Origin: Devosia sediminis
GTDB lineage: Bacteria > Pseudomonadota > Alphaproteobacteria > Rhizobiales > Devosiaceae
Reading direction: 5' to 3'
DNA: 64,000 nucleotides
Assembly (NCBI RefSeq): GCF_016411825.1
Contig: NZ_JAEKMH010000006.1
Coordinates: forward strand, 62,001-126,000
Shown: positions 9,390-18,218 of the stretch, piece after piece
How positions within the stretch are numbered: position 1 is the first letter of the stretch
Layout of the letters: the number at the start of each line of letters is the position of its first letter
Program-made: the position numbers and the translations under genes
Notes under the pieces: generated by a model
The model's database searches: none
What the model saw: only the letters and a program-made list of their open reading frames with translations
What the model was told of the DNA's origin: nothing

Positions 9390-10262
9390 ATGTCTGCGAC
9401 TGCCAGCAAAATCCTGAGCGATGACGCCGAGGACCATCTCAACATGCGCGATTTCCAGCGCATCGCCACACTGATCGGCAAGGAGGTCGGCATCAAGCTG
9501 CCGCCCGCCAAGCGGCTGATGGTGGAGGGGCGGTTGCGCCGGCGCCTGCGGCACCTCAACCTCACTACTTTTGCCGAGTATGGCGACTACCTGTTCCGCG
9601 GCGACGGGCTCGACCGCGAACTGACCTACCTGATCAACGCCGTCACCACCAACAAGACCGACTTTTTCCGCGAGCCGGAACATTTCGAGTGCATGGAAAA
9701 GGTGCTTCTCCCCAGCCTCATCGCCGCTCGCAAGGAGCGCGCGCCGCTGCTCAAGGTCTGGAGCGCCGCCAGTTCGACCGGTGCCGAGGCCTATACGATC
9801 GCCATGGTCCTAGCGGATCTGGCCATGGAGCGCCGCGACTTCCGCTTCGCCGTGCTGGGGACCGATATTTCCACCGACGTCATCGAGACAGGCCGCCGCG
9901 CCATCTACCCGGCCGACCAGGTCGTGCCGGTGCCCATGGGCATGCAGTCTCGCTACCTCATGCATGCGCGTCGCCCGGGCGCCCGCCCCGAAGTGCGCAT
10001 CGTGCCCGAACTGCGCCGCCAGGTACGCTTCGACCGGCTCAACCTCATGGACGACACCTACCCCTACGACCGGGATGTCGACATCATCTTCCTGCGCAAT
10101 GTGCTGATCTACTTCGAGAAGTCCGACCAGGCCGATGTCATCCGCCGCCTTGTCGGGCATTTGCGGCCCGGCGGTTATCTACTTCTTGGGCATTCGGAGT
10201 CCATGATCGGGACGTCGATCACCATGCGCCAGATCGCGCCCGCCGTATTCCAGAAAGTCTGA
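9390..10262 (+). CDS. cheR: chemotaxis protein methyltransferase CheR
   Basis: 290 aa. The N-terminal helical domain (about 1-90) recognises receptors. The C-terminal SAM-dependent methyltransferase domain carries [16 protein letters not shown] (SAM-binding loop, about residues 128-143), LGTDIST and [15 protein letters not shown]. It methylates glutamates on the MCP helices to reset adaptation, opposed by CheB encoded 8 bp downstream. No TPR extension is present. The start has a modest ribosome site (GGAGTAAGTTC). Confidence 0.95.
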   Translation: MSATASKILSDDAEDHLNMRDFQRIATLIGKEVGIKLPPAKRLMVEGRLRRRLRHLNLTTFAEYGDYLFRGDGLDRELTYLINAVTTNKTDFFREPEHFECMEKVLLPSLIAARKERAPLLKVWSAASSTGAEAYTIAMVLADLAMERRDFRFAVLGTDISTDVIETGRRAIYPADQVVPVPMGMQSRYLMHARRPGARPEVRIVPELRRQVRFDRLNLMDDTYPYDRDVDIIFLRNVLIYFEKSDQADVIRRLVGHLRPGGYLLLGHSESMIGTSITMRQIAPAVFQKV

Positions 10263-10270
10263 GCCCCTCG

Positions 10271-11413
10271 ATGAGCCAGAAAATTCGTGTCCTGATTGTC
10301 GACGACAGCGCTTCCGTGCGCACGACGCTTTCCGACATCATCTCGGCCGATCCCGACCTCGAAGTCATGGCCACCGCCGCAGACCCTTATGTCGCGGTCG
10401 AGCGCATCCGCCAGGAAGTGCCCGACGTCATGTTCCTCGACATCGAGCTGCCGCGCATGGACGGCATCACCTTCCTCAAGAAGATCATGAGCCAGCGGCC
10501 CATACCGGTGGTCATCTGCTCGAGCCTGGCCCAGGACGGATCTGACGCCTTCATGCAGGCGCTGGAAGCAGGTGCCGTAGATGTAGTGGCCAAGCCGCGC
10601 GTCGATACGGCGCAATTCCTCCAGGAATCGCGCATGCGCATCTGCGACGCCGCCAAGGCGGCCGCCCATGCCAAGATGCGCGGTGTCGCGAAGGTCGCGC
10701 CGACCATTCGCGCCCCCAGTCCGGACGTCAAGGTCGAGGCCAAGCTGACCGCCGACGCCATCATCCCACCCATCTCCGACGCCCGCCGCGAGAGTCTGAT
10801 CGCGCGGCTGCCGGTGACCGAACCGATCGTCGCCATCGGCGCCTCCACCGGCGGCACCGAGGCGTTGCGTGAAGTGCTTGAGGCCCTGCCCGCCAACAGC
10901 CCGCCCATCCTCATCGTCCAGCACATGCCCGAAAAGTTCACCACCGCCTTTGCCCGGCGCCTCGACGCTGGCTGCGCGGTCACGGTCAAGGAGGCCGAGG
11001 ATGGCGACCTGGTCCAGCCCGGCCATGTACTGATCGCCCCGGGTAACCTTCACATGATGCTGGTGCGCAATGGGTCGCGATACACGGTCAAGGTCGCCGA
11101 AGGCCCACATGTCTCGCGCCATCGTCCCTCGGTCGACGTGCTCTTCCGCTCCACCGCCCAGTCGGCCGGCAGGAATGCCCTGGGCATGATCCTCACCGGC
11201 ATGGGCGATGACGGCGCACGGGGCCTTCTCGAAATGCGCCAGATGGGCAGCCTCACCCTCGCCCAGGACGAGGCCAGTTGCGTTGTCTTCGGCATGCCGA
11301 AGGAGGCCATCCAGCGCGGCGCCGCAGTACGGACGCTAGCCCTCAACAAGATGGCCGGCGAGATCGTCGCCTTTGGCCGCAAGACCGCATCCGCCTCGGG
11401 AGGCGTCGCATGA
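10271..11413 (+). CDS. cheB: chemotaxis methylesterase/deamidase CheB
   Basis: 380 aa. Receiver domain 1-125 with D11/D12 and phospho-acceptor D57 ([11 protein letters not shown]), a linker of about 50 residues, then the methylesterase domain from about 183. Its catalytic triad is S192 (GASTGG), H218 (QHMPEKF) and D313 (MGDDGARG). It removes methyl groups from MCPs after phosphorylation by CheA. ATG 10271 fits the receiver start; a longer upstream frame has no family support. The stop overlaps the start of the next gene as ATGA. Confidence 0.95.
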   Translation: MSQKIRVLIVDDSASVRTTLSDIISADPDLEVMATAADPYVAVERIRQEVPDVMFLDIELPRMDGITFLKKIMSQRPIPVVICSSLAQDGSDAFMQALEAGAVDVVAKPRVDTAQFLQESRMRICDAAKAAAHAKMRGVAKVAPTIRAPSPDVKVEAKLTADAIIPPISDARRESLIARLPVTEPIVAIGASTGGTEALREVLEALPANSPPILIVQHMPEKFTTAFARRLDAGCAVTVKEAEDGDLVQPGHVLIAPGNLHMMLVRNGSRYTVKVAEGPHVSRHRPSVDVLFRSTAQSAGRNALGMILTGMGDDGARGLLEMRQMGSLTLAQDEASCVVFGMPKEAIQRGAAVRTLALNKMAGEIVAFGRKTASASGGVA

Positions 11414-13143
11414 GCACTTCCACCAATCCCGCCGATATCCGCCGCATCGCCGGCGAGCTCTCCCGTCCCCGGCAGGAAATCGAAAGCGCCTTCGTCGCCG
11501 TTGGATCGCGGCTGACCGATGGCGCCACGCTACTCAACACCCTGAGCAAGCTGTTCGAGGCCCTGCCCGAAGCGCTGGGTGGCGCTCAGGCCGAGGAAGC
11601 CAGCACCCGCCTCAGCGCCGTGGCGACGCGAGCCGAACAGTTGGCGCAGACCTTCTCTCAGGAGAAGGCCGATCTCGCGCGTCTCGTCGATGTGGTTGCC
11701 GCCGCCAACTCGCCCATTTCCGACCTCAAGCGGGCGGTCAAGATGATGGGTATCGTCTCGGTCAATGCCCGCGTCACCGCCGCCGGCATTGTCGGGGACA
11801 GCGATGATTTCGATGTGTTCACCACCGACATCGCCACGCTCTCGGATTCGGCTAACCGAACGATCCAGGATTTTGCCCAGGTCTACCGGCAGTTGACCAC
11901 CGAAGTCGACCGTGCCGCCAGCCAGCGCGCCCGCTTCGAAGGCGCTCACGCCCATACGCTGGCCCATCTCGGCTCCAGCCTTGCCACGACGCTAGAGGCT
12001 CTGGGCCAGCAGCGTGCCAGCGCGGTCGAAAGCAGCGCCGAGACCGGCCGCGTTTCGCGCCAGATCGTGGGCCGCATCGGCAGTGCGGTCATGTCCCTGC
12101 AAGTCGGCGACGCCACGCGTCAGCGCATTGAGCACGTCGAGGCCGGGCTTTCCGCCCTGGCGGACCTCATGGATGGTGGACCTGCATTCGGCCACACCTT
12201 GTCAGAGGGTGACCATGCCGCCGCGTTGGCGGCGATTGCTGTGCTGGAGCAGACCCAACTTTCCGAAGCGGCCAGCAGCTTTGCTCAGGAAGTCGGTCAG
12301 GCCGAGGCTGACTTGTCCGCGCTCGCTGCCGATGCCGGCACGATCATGGCCCGCAGCCGCGATTTCGGCGGCGATGAGCGCGGCAAGTCTTCCGCCATTG
12401 CCAGTCTCTCGGCGCAGTTGCGCACCGCCGTCACCATTCTGGCCGATTTCGAGGCCGAGCGCGGCAAGCTCGAAACGGTGGCCGCAGCCGTGCAGGGCAC
12501 GGTCAAGACCTTGCTCGAACATGTCGAGGCCGTTCAGGAAATCGAGGCCAATATGCGCCTCGTGAGCCTCAATGCGGCGGTCCGCTGCGCCCAGCTCGGC
12601 CCGCGCGGCGCTTCGCTGACGGTCATTGCCACGCAGTTGCGTGAACTCACCAGCGAAACAGTGGTCGCCGCCGAGGCCGCCATGGCACGGCTCGACGAAT
12701 CCTCGCGTCTTGCCGGTTCGTTCGGTGCGGCCTCTGGACAGGGCGCCGGCCAGGTAGGCGAACTCGAGCAGCAGGCCAACCTGGCGCTCGACATCCTGTC
12801 GCGCCTCGACCAGCACATGGCCGCCGCCCTGACCCGCCTCAATGCCGATGGCCCCAAGGTGATCAAACTGCTCGAAGGCGCCGCCTCGGGCCTGTCCGGC
12901 CAATCATCCATGGCCGAAACGCTCGACGATTTTGCGCTCGCCGTCGCCGCATTGTCGCGCGATGCGGCTCCGGACACCCCGTCGTCAGATCTGGCGGCTA
13001 TCCTGGCAGGGCTGCGCAAGCACTACACGATGGAAGCCGAACGCCAGGCGCATGACCGGCTGTTTCCAAAGGCGGCGATCTCGACCGCGGCCAACGATCC
13101 GCAACCGGAAGCCGAGATGGACCTCGACGCCTTCATGCTCTAG
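11410..13143 (+). CDS. soluble MCP-like coiled-coil protein ending the che operon
   Basis: 577 aa, no membrane helix, mostly helical and Ala/Glu/Leu-rich. Two segments resemble degenerate receptor hairpin tips: residues 108-150 ([14 protein letters not shown]) and 376-425 ([19 protein letters not shown]). The strongly conserved tip residues EAARAGE are lost in both, so it is unlikely to be a normal CheA-activating receptor. Between them, residues 230-242 read [13 protein letters not shown]. The D234-x-x-x-Q238 spacing there matches the catalytic pair of CheZ phosphatases (DLTGQ in enteric CheZ). The C terminus is EMDLDAFML, recalling the DLD-containing tails of the two MCPs. It is translationally coupled to cheB (ATGA). 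Function unknown; CheY-phosphate phosphatase or array scaffold are hypotheses. Confidence 0.8.
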   Translation: MSTSTNPADIRRIAGELSRPRQEIESAFVAVGSRLTDGATLLNTLSKLFEALPEALGGAQAEEASTRLSAVATRAEQLAQTFSQEKADLARLVDVVAAANSPISDLKRAVKMMGIVSVNARVTAAGIVGDSDDFDVFTTDIATLSDSANRTIQDFAQVYRQLTTEVDRAASQRARFEGAHAHTLAHLGSSLATTLEALGQQRASAVESSAETGRVSRQIVGRIGSAVMSLQVGDATRQRIEHVEAGLSALADLMDGGPAFGHTLSEGDHAAALAAIAVLEQTQLSEAASSFAQEVGQAEADLSALAADAGTIMARSRDFGGDERGKSSAIASLSAQLRTAVTILADFEAERGKLETVAAAVQGTVKTLLEHVEAVQEIEANMRLVSLNAAVRCAQLGPRGASLTVIATQLRELTSETVVAAEAAMARLDESSRLAGSFGAASGQGAGQVGELEQQANLALDILSRLDQHMAAALTRLNADGPKVIKLLEGAASGLSGQSSMAETLDDFALAVAALSRDAAPDTPSSDLAAILAGLRKHYTMEAERQAHDRLFPKAAISTAANDPQPEAEMDLDAFML

Positions 13144-13155
13144 CCGCCCAAAGTC

Positions 13156-13926
13156 ATGTCGGCATTCGAGATCGCCCAACTCTGGATCTATCCGGTCAAG
13201 TCGCTTGGCGGCATGGCGGTCGAGCGGGTACAAGTCACCGCCGCGGGCTCCTTCCATGGGGATCGCGAGTGGATCGTTACCCGCCCCGATGGCAAGATGC
13301 TCTGGCAAGGCGATGTGCCGGCGATGACGCTGCTGTCCGCACGCATCGAACACGACTGTCTGGTGCTGGAGGGCCCCGAGCCCGCCGACCGGATTATCGT
13401 GGCGCCGACAGAGGGAGCGCCGGCGGACGTCCTTCAATATGGATACCGGCTTGCGGGCCATGACCAGGGCGAGGCGGCCGCGTCTTGGCTGAGCGAGCGA
13501 CTGTCGACGCCGTGCCGGCTCGTCCGTGTCGGCCAAGCGGCTCATGACTGGGGCGGCCTCAACCCGCTCCACGCCATCTCCATGATTTCCCTCGCGTCAC
13601 TCAATGCCCGTCTCGGCATGCTGCAGCCGCCCATCGAGCCCGAGCGGTTTCGGCCCAATATCGTGCTCAGTGGCGACCACCAACCTTTCGAGGAAGAACG
13701 CATCGGAGCTTTGGATTTAGGCGCGGCGCGTCTGCTCCTCAGGGAGCCGTGCACACGCTGTGAGCTGCCCAATATCAGTCGGGCCGATGCCACACGCAGC
13801 AGGCAGCCACTCAAGCTGATCGGCGCCATGAGCAAGGAGCGCGGCAGCACAAGACCAGCAGCCTTCGGCATCTATTCCCGGGCCGAAGGGCTGGACCTGC
13901 GGTTCGGCCAGGTCAGCCATATCTAG
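13156..13926 (+). CDS. MOSC domain protein (YcbX/mARC-like)
   Basis: 256 aa. An N-terminal MOSC beta-barrel (about 1-95, WIYPVKSLGG motif) is followed by the C-terminal MOSC domain, with EPCTRCELPNISRAD around residues 197-211 supplying the conserved cysteine that could ligate molybdenum cofactor. Family members reduce N-hydroxylated compounds or carry sulfur. No ferredoxin domain is fused. It lies 12 bp after the che operon on the same strand, probably as a read-through passenger; nothing ties it to chemotaxis. The ATG has no strong ribosome site. Confidence 0.85.
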   Translation: MSAFEIAQLWIYPVKSLGGMAVERVQVTAAGSFHGDREWIVTRPDGKMLWQGDVPAMTLLSARIEHDCLVLEGPEPADRIIVAPTEGAPADVLQYGYRLAGHDQGEAAASWLSERLSTPCRLVRVGQAAHDWGGLNPLHAISMISLASLNARLGMLQPPIEPERFRPNIVLSGDHQPFEEERIGALDLGAARLLLREPCTRCELPNISRADATRSRQPLKLIGAMSKERGSTRPAAFGIYSRAEGLDLRFGQVSHI

Positions 13927-14017
13927 CCCTGCGTATAGCCCGGCAGGTGGCCACGTTTGCCAAGTGCCGCGAGCGTGCTAGGTCATGCTGCCAGATTGGC
14001 CGGGGGACAGTGGCGTC

Positions 14018-15037
14018 ATGACGAAAAAGCAGCAGACGGCCGCTCGCTCGGCGGATGTGGCGCGGCTTGCCGGTGTGTCGAGATCTGCGGTGTCACGCAC
14101 CTTTACCGAGGGCGCCTATGTCTCGGACGAGACCCGCCGCAAGGTGCTTGAAGCGGCGCGCATGCTCAACTACAGCCCCAACGCGATTGCTCGGAGCCTG
14201 TCGAAACGCGCCACGGGCCTTGTCGGCATCATCGCTGCCGACCTCTATAACCCCGTGCATGCGCAAATGCTCGAAGCCATGAGCCGGAGCCTCCAGGCCC
14301 GCGGCTTCGGCATCGTGCTGCTTGTGCCGGATACGTCGAATTTTGACGAGTTCATCCCGCGCCTGCTCTCCTACCAGGTGGATGCGGTCATCACCACGGT
14401 GGCGACCCTCGACACGCATCTGCCGCTGGCTGCGGTGCAGACGGGACGGCCGGTGGTGATGATGCAGCAGATCCTCGGGGCCAATGTGCTCAACTCGGTA
14501 TCGAGCGACGACTATGGCGGGGGGCATGCCGCCGGCACGCTGCTCTGCGAAACCGGACATCGGCGCATAGCCTATATCTCGGGCCGGTCCGATACGGCCA
14601 ACAATCGCGATCGCGAAAGGGGCCTTCGCGACGCCCTGGCCGCCCATGGCCTTGCCGTCTATGCCCAGGCGAATGGCCTTTTCACCCATGAGGGGGCCAT
14701 GACTGCCACACGCCAGCTACTGTCACTCTCGCCGCGGCCTGATGCTATCTTTTGCGCCAATGACCTCATGGCCCTCGCGGCGCTGCAGGTGTCACGGGGC
14801 GAATTCGGCATGGCTGTTCCTGACGACTTAGCCATCGTTGGCTACGACAATTCCGCGCCCTCCATGTGGTCTTGGCCGGCACTTACCTCGGTCGGGCCGG
14901 ATATGGCCGAGATGGTCAGCCTCACCGTGGACATGGTGGTCCGCAAGATCGCCACCGGCGACGCGACGGTGGAACATCAGGTAGTGCCGGTCCGCATGGT
15001 GGAGCGCCAGACGACGCGCGAACGTCCAACTGCCTGA
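14018..15037 (+). CDS. LacI-family transcriptional regulator
   Basis: 339 aa. N-terminal helix-turn-helix (SADVARLAGVSRSAVSRTF, about residues 10-30) plus hinge helix, then a periplasmic-binding-protein-like effector domain. ATG 14018 is chosen over the in-frame ATG at 13985 because it gives a normal N-terminal length before the HTH and has GGGGACAG upstream. It is directly upstream of, and codirectional with, the ABC transporter operon. Two operator-like palindromes sharing a 16-bp identical core lie in the gap between them, so it very probably represses that operon in the absence of its ligand. Confidence 0.9.
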   Translation: MTKKQQTAARSADVARLAGVSRSAVSRTFTEGAYVSDETRRKVLEAARMLNYSPNAIARSLSKRATGLVGIIAADLYNPVHAQMLEAMSRSLQARGFGIVLLVPDTSNFDEFIPRLLSYQVDAVITTVATLDTHLPLAAVQTGRPVVMMQQILGANVLNSVSSDDYGGGHAAGTLLCETGHRRIAYISGRSDTANNRDRERGLRDALAAHGLAVYAQANGLFTHEGAMTATRQLLSLSPRPDAIFCANDLMALAALQVSRGEFGMAVPDDLAIVGYDNSAPSMWSWPALTSVGPDMAEMVSLTVDMVVRKIATGDATVEHQVVPVRMVERQTTRERPTA

Positions 15038-15042
15038 CAATT

Positions 15043-15060
15043 TCTGCACACGCGCGCATA
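15043..15060. promoter_or_regulatory. putative LacI-type operator O1 (imperfect)
   Basis: TCTGCAC, spacer ACGC, GCGCATA: left arm identical to O2, right arm 5 of 7. It lies within a 16-bp exact direct repeat (15037-15052 and 15146-15161) and starts just after the lacI stop codon. Confidence 0.6.
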
Positions 15061-15123
15061 TTTGTTCGTACTTTGGCGCTAAGACCTCCAAGATCGCCAT
15101 TTCCTTGGCATTTTCAGCACCCA

Positions 15124-15150
15124 TTGACATTGACAAAAGAATGAAACAAT
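15124..15150 (+). promoter_or_regulatory. putative sigma70 promoter of the ABC operon
   Basis: Two consecutive TTGACA hexamers (15124-15129 and 15130-15135) are followed by AACAAT at 15145-15150. The spacing to the first is 15 bp, slightly short. The operator at 15152 would begin right at the -10 region, as expected for repression. Confidence 0.4.
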
Positions 15151-15151
15151 T

Positions 15152-15169
15152 TCTGCACACGGGTGCAGA
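15152..15169. promoter_or_regulatory. putative LacI-type operator O2 (perfect)
   Basis: TCTGCAC, spacer ACGG, GTGCAGA: perfect 7-bp inverted repeat. It is offset 109 bp from O1, close to a whole number of helical turns, compatible with DNA looping. Confidence 0.7.
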
Positions 15170-15194
15170 TTGCTCCGTTTGGGAGGAGACCAAA

Positions 15195-16469
15195 GTGCTT
15201 TCTATGAAGTCGAACATCATGGCGGGACTCACCGCCGTGTTCCTCGTATCGACCGCCAGCGTCGTGATGGCGCAGCCGGTGACCATCAATTTCCTCACGG
15301 CCGAGGCCGAGGGCAGCTTCGATGCCGCCATCGAGCGCTTCGAGGCCGAGAACCCCGACATCAAGGTCAATTTCGAGACTGTGCCGTTCGACAGCATGGT
15401 GCCGACCATCGAGTCGCGCATTGGCAGCCAGGACAGTTCGCTGGACCTGTTCCTGGTCGATACGCCGCGTGTTCCTGCCATGGCGCGCAACGGACAGTTG
15501 CGCGACATCAGCGACCGGCGCGAGGCGGTGGAAGCCGTCGCCAGCGAAGCGGCCCAGTCCGTGCTCGAATACAACGACACGCTCTATGCGCTGCGGCTTT
15601 GGACCTCGACCCAGTTGATGTACTACAACAAGGACCTTTTCGACGGGGCCGGCCTCCCCTACCCCTCCTCCGAGGAAATGGAGCGCATGACCTATGACGA
15701 GGTCATTGCGCTCGCCCGGCAGGTGATCGAGGGATCGGACGCCAAATACGGCCTCGTGCTCGAGCAGATCGACCGCTACTACCAGTTGCAGCCGCTCTTC
15801 CAGGGCAATGGTGGCGGTACCGGGCTGACCGGTGACGACAACCTGACCCCTGATGTGATCAACGCGGCCTGGATCGAGGCCGGTGAGTTCTACGCTTCGC
15901 TGTTCGACGAAGGCTTGGCGCCGCGTGGCATTGCCCCGGACCAGATGCCGTCCGTTTTCACCAGCGGCGAAACCGTGTTCTACGTCACCGGTCCATGGCG
16001 CCTGCAGGATTTTGCCGCCGCCGAGGATGTCAACTTCGGCCTCGCGCCCATTCCCTATTGGGACGGCGGCGAGCCGCAGACGCCGACCGATTCCTGGGCC
16101 GTGGCGATCAGCCCGCATGCCGCCAATCCTGAAGCGGCGCTAAAGTTCGCCGAGTTCATCACGCTCGATCCCGAGGGTGTGGGCCTGGTGCTGCAGGGCA
16201 TCCCGAATATCCCCGTCAACAGCGAGGCCTATGGCCCCTACATCGACTGGCTGGCCGGCGAGAACCCGGAAGTGGGCGATGACCTCAAGAAGATCATGAC
16301 CTACGAACTGGCCAATACGCCGGTGCCGCGTCCGCGCTCGATCGGCTATGTCGCCTTCGAGACCGTACTCAACCGCGCCTTCTCGGACATTCGCAATGGT
16401 GCAGCGGTCGAGCCGACCCTGCAGCAGGCCCAGCAGCAGCTCGAATCCCAGCTCCGCCGCATTCAGTAG
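15195..16469 (+). CDS. ABC transporter substrate-binding protein, CUT1 sugar type
   Basis: 424 aa extracellular solute-binding protein (family 1). The GTG at 15195 is preferred: GGGAGGAG (15181-15188) sits 6 nt upstream, whereas the first ATG (15204) is 15 nt away. The signal peptide (MKSNIMAGLTAVFLVSTASV then MAQ) is cleaved after about residue 27. The mature protein has the two-lobed fold with DLFLVDTPRVPAMARNG and a late NIPVNSEAYG region. It should bind the substrate in the periplasm. The substrate is not identifiable from sequence; a nucleoside hydrolase in the same operon hints at a nucleoside or a related glycoside. Confidence 0.9.
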   Translation: MLSMKSNIMAGLTAVFLVSTASVVMAQPVTINFLTAEAEGSFDAAIERFEAENPDIKVNFETVPFDSMVPTIESRIGSQDSSLDLFLVDTPRVPAMARNGQLRDISDRREAVEAVASEAAQSVLEYNDTLYALRLWTSTQLMYYNKDLFDGAGLPYPSSEEMERMTYDEVIALARQVIEGSDAKYGLVLEQIDRYYQLQPLFQGNGGGTGLTGDDNLTPDVINAAWIEAGEFYASLFDEGLAPRGIAPDQMPSVFTSGETVFYVTGPWRLQDFAAAEDVNFGLAPIPYWDGGEPQTPTDSWAVAISPHAANPEAALKFAEFITLDPEGVGLVLQGIPNIPVNSEAYGPYIDWLAGENPEVGDDLKKIMTYELANTPVPRPRSIGYVAFETVLNRAFSDIRNGAAVEPTLQQAQQQLESQLRRIQ

Positions 16470-16477
16470 GCTTGCCT

Positions 16478-16503
16478 CGGCCGGGACGCTATCGTCCCGG
16501 CCG
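16478..16503. terminator. hairpin after the binding-protein gene
   Basis: CGGCCGGGACG, loop CTAT, CGTCCCGGCCG: perfect 11-bp stem without a U-run. Hairpins here typically protect the abundant binding-protein mRNA and lower permease expression. Confidence 0.6.
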
Positions 16504-16526
16504 CCTCCCCTTCTCCAGGATCGTCC

Positions 16527-17380
16527 ATGTCCCCTTGGTCCAACTTCCGCGTCGCCATGGCGTTCCTGATGCCGGCGATCCTTTGCGTCATGCTGCTGCG
16601 CCTGTGGCCCACCGTCATCGCCGTGCATCAGTCGCTGCTGGCGCCGCGCGCCACGAGCTACAGCCTTGAGAACTACATCTATATCTTTACCGACCCGCTG
16701 TTTCAGAACTCGGTCTGGGTGACGCTGCTCTTCTCGTTCTTCGTCAATCCGCTGCAGATCGCCATCGCCCTGGCGCTTGCCATCCTGCTCAACAACAAGC
16801 TGCCGATGACCGGGTTCTGGCGCACCGCCATCCTGTTGCCGGTGGCAATTCCGCAGAGCGTTTCGGCAGTGATCTGGGCGGTGATCTACCGTCCCGACGG
16901 ATTGCTCAACAGCTTGCTTGCCGTTTTCGGTATCGAGCCGCAGCGCTTCGTCACCTCGCCCGAGCAGGCGCTGTGGTCGATCATGGTGGTCGTGAGCTGG
17001 ATCGGCGTTGGCTACTGGATGACCATGCTGATCGCCGGTCTCCAGGACATTCCCAAATCGCTCTACGAGGCCGCCACGATCGACGGCGCCAATGGCTGGC
17101 AGAAGTTCTGGTACGGACCTTGCCGCAGATGCGCCGGCCGCTGACGTTCGTGCTGGTGGCAGACACGGTAGCAAACTTCCTGGTCTTCGCCCCGGTCAAC
17201 ATCCTGACCCGCGGTGGTCCCCAGGGGTCGACCGACCTGATCATGAACCAAATCTACACCAATGCCTTCGTCAACGGCGATCCGGGCTCGGCCGGCGCCG
17301 CCACTGTCGTGCTCGTCGCGCTGGTGCTCGCCATCGTGCTGGTGCAGTTCCGCCTGATGGGCGAGAGGAGCGAGCGATGA
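16527..17380 (+). pseudogene. ABC sugar permease 1, disrupted by a one-base frameshift
   Basis: MalF/UgpA-type inner-membrane permease. The frame from ATG 16527 encodes five membrane helices up to the EAATIDGANGWQKFWY motif (EAA loop that contacts the ATPase). It then runs out of homology and stops at 17144. The rest of the protein (LPQMRRPLTFVLVADTVANF to the end at 17380) continues in another frame. Exactly two bases (GG, 17115-17116) stand where a codon of the form GNG (usually Val) is expected before ACC-TTG-CCG, so one base is missing. The site is not a homopolymer and has no slippery sequence. All neighbours are intact, so a sequencing or assembly error is possible; if real, the transporter is inactive. 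The restored length would be about 284 aa. Confidence 0.85.
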
Positions 17381-18216
17381 GAGAGACCATCACGCCGCGA
17401 AGGGCGCTGCAGATGGTGGTGATCGCCGCCATCGCGCTCACCTTCCTGCTGCCGCTCTATTGGCTGACCATTTCTGCCCTGCGGCCCGAGGAAGACATCT
17501 TCCGCTATCTTAATCCATTCGGGCCCTGGACGCTGCTGCCCAACCGGCTGACTTTCGAGAACATCACCGAGCTCTGGAGTGGCTCCTTTTCGAGGGCCAT
17601 CGCCAATTCGCTGGTCGTGGCGCTGGTGACGGTAATCGCCGGCCTCATGGTCTGCGCGCCGGCCGCCTTCGCCCTGGCCGTCATCGATTTCCCCGGACGG
17701 TCGGCGATCTTCACCGCCATGATCGTGAGCTTCCTCATCCCCTTCGACGCCATTGCCGTGCCGCTCTACTCGATCATGCGCGGCTTCAACCTGCAGAACA
17801 GCTATGCCGGCCTGATCCTGCCGGGCATCGGCAACGGGCTTGCCATCTTCCTGCTGCGCCAGTTCTTCCAGGGCATCCCCAAGGACCTGCGCGAAGCGGC
17901 GATGGTGGATGGCATGGGCTGGTTCCAGATCTTCTGGAACATCTATCTGCCCCTCTCCAAGCCAGCGCTGATCAGCGCGGCGCTCATCATGTTCATCTTC
18001 CAGTGGCAGGCCTATCTCTGGCCGCTGCTGATCGCGCCATCCAATGACATGAAGGTGGCCGCCGTAGCGCTGGCCCAATTCTCCAGCGCCTACAATGTCA
18101 GCTTCGGCCTGATCTTTGCTGGCGCCATGTTCCTGTCGCTGATCCCGATGCTGATCTTCGTCTTCTTCCAGCAGTATTTCACCAATTCAGTTGCTGCCAC
18201 GGGCAGCAAGGAGTGA
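17377..18216 (+). CDS. ABC sugar permease 2 (MalG/UgpE type)
   Basis: 279 aa inner-membrane permease with about six membrane helices. The EAA loop (LREAAMVDGMGWFQIFWNIY) lies near residues 170-189. The start overlaps the stop of the frameshifted permease as ATGA and is preceded by GAGAGGAG. It should pair with permease 1 and two copies of the ATPase encoded at 19176. It overlaps or abuts the nucleoside hydrolase gene downstream, so the hydrolase is part of the same transcript. Confidence 0.92.
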   Translation: MRETITPRRALQMVVIAAIALTFLLPLYWLTISALRPEEDIFRYLNPFGPWTLLPNRLTFENITELWSGSFSRAIANSLVVALVTVIAGLMVCAPAAFALAVIDFPGRSAIFTAMIVSFLIPFDAIAVPLYSIMRGFNLQNSYAGLILPGIGNGLAIFLLRQFFQGIPKDLREAAMVDGMGWFQIFWNIYLPLSKPALISAALIMFIFQWQAYLWPLLIAPSNDMKVAAVALAQFSSAYNVSFGLIFAGAMFLSLIPMLIFVFFQQYFTNSVAATGSKE

Positions 18217-18218
18217 CC

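Noticed and set aside
13935..13955. CCCGGCAGGTGGCC before the lacI gene as another FlbD-like element
   Set aside because: The inverted-repeat spacing differs from the fliK/fliF elements, and no flagellar gene or sigma54 promoter is near.
17112..17119. Programmed ribosomal frameshift in the permease gene
   Set aside because: No slippery heptamer, no Shine-Dalgarno-like stimulator at the right distance and no precedent in this family; mutation or sequence error is simpler.
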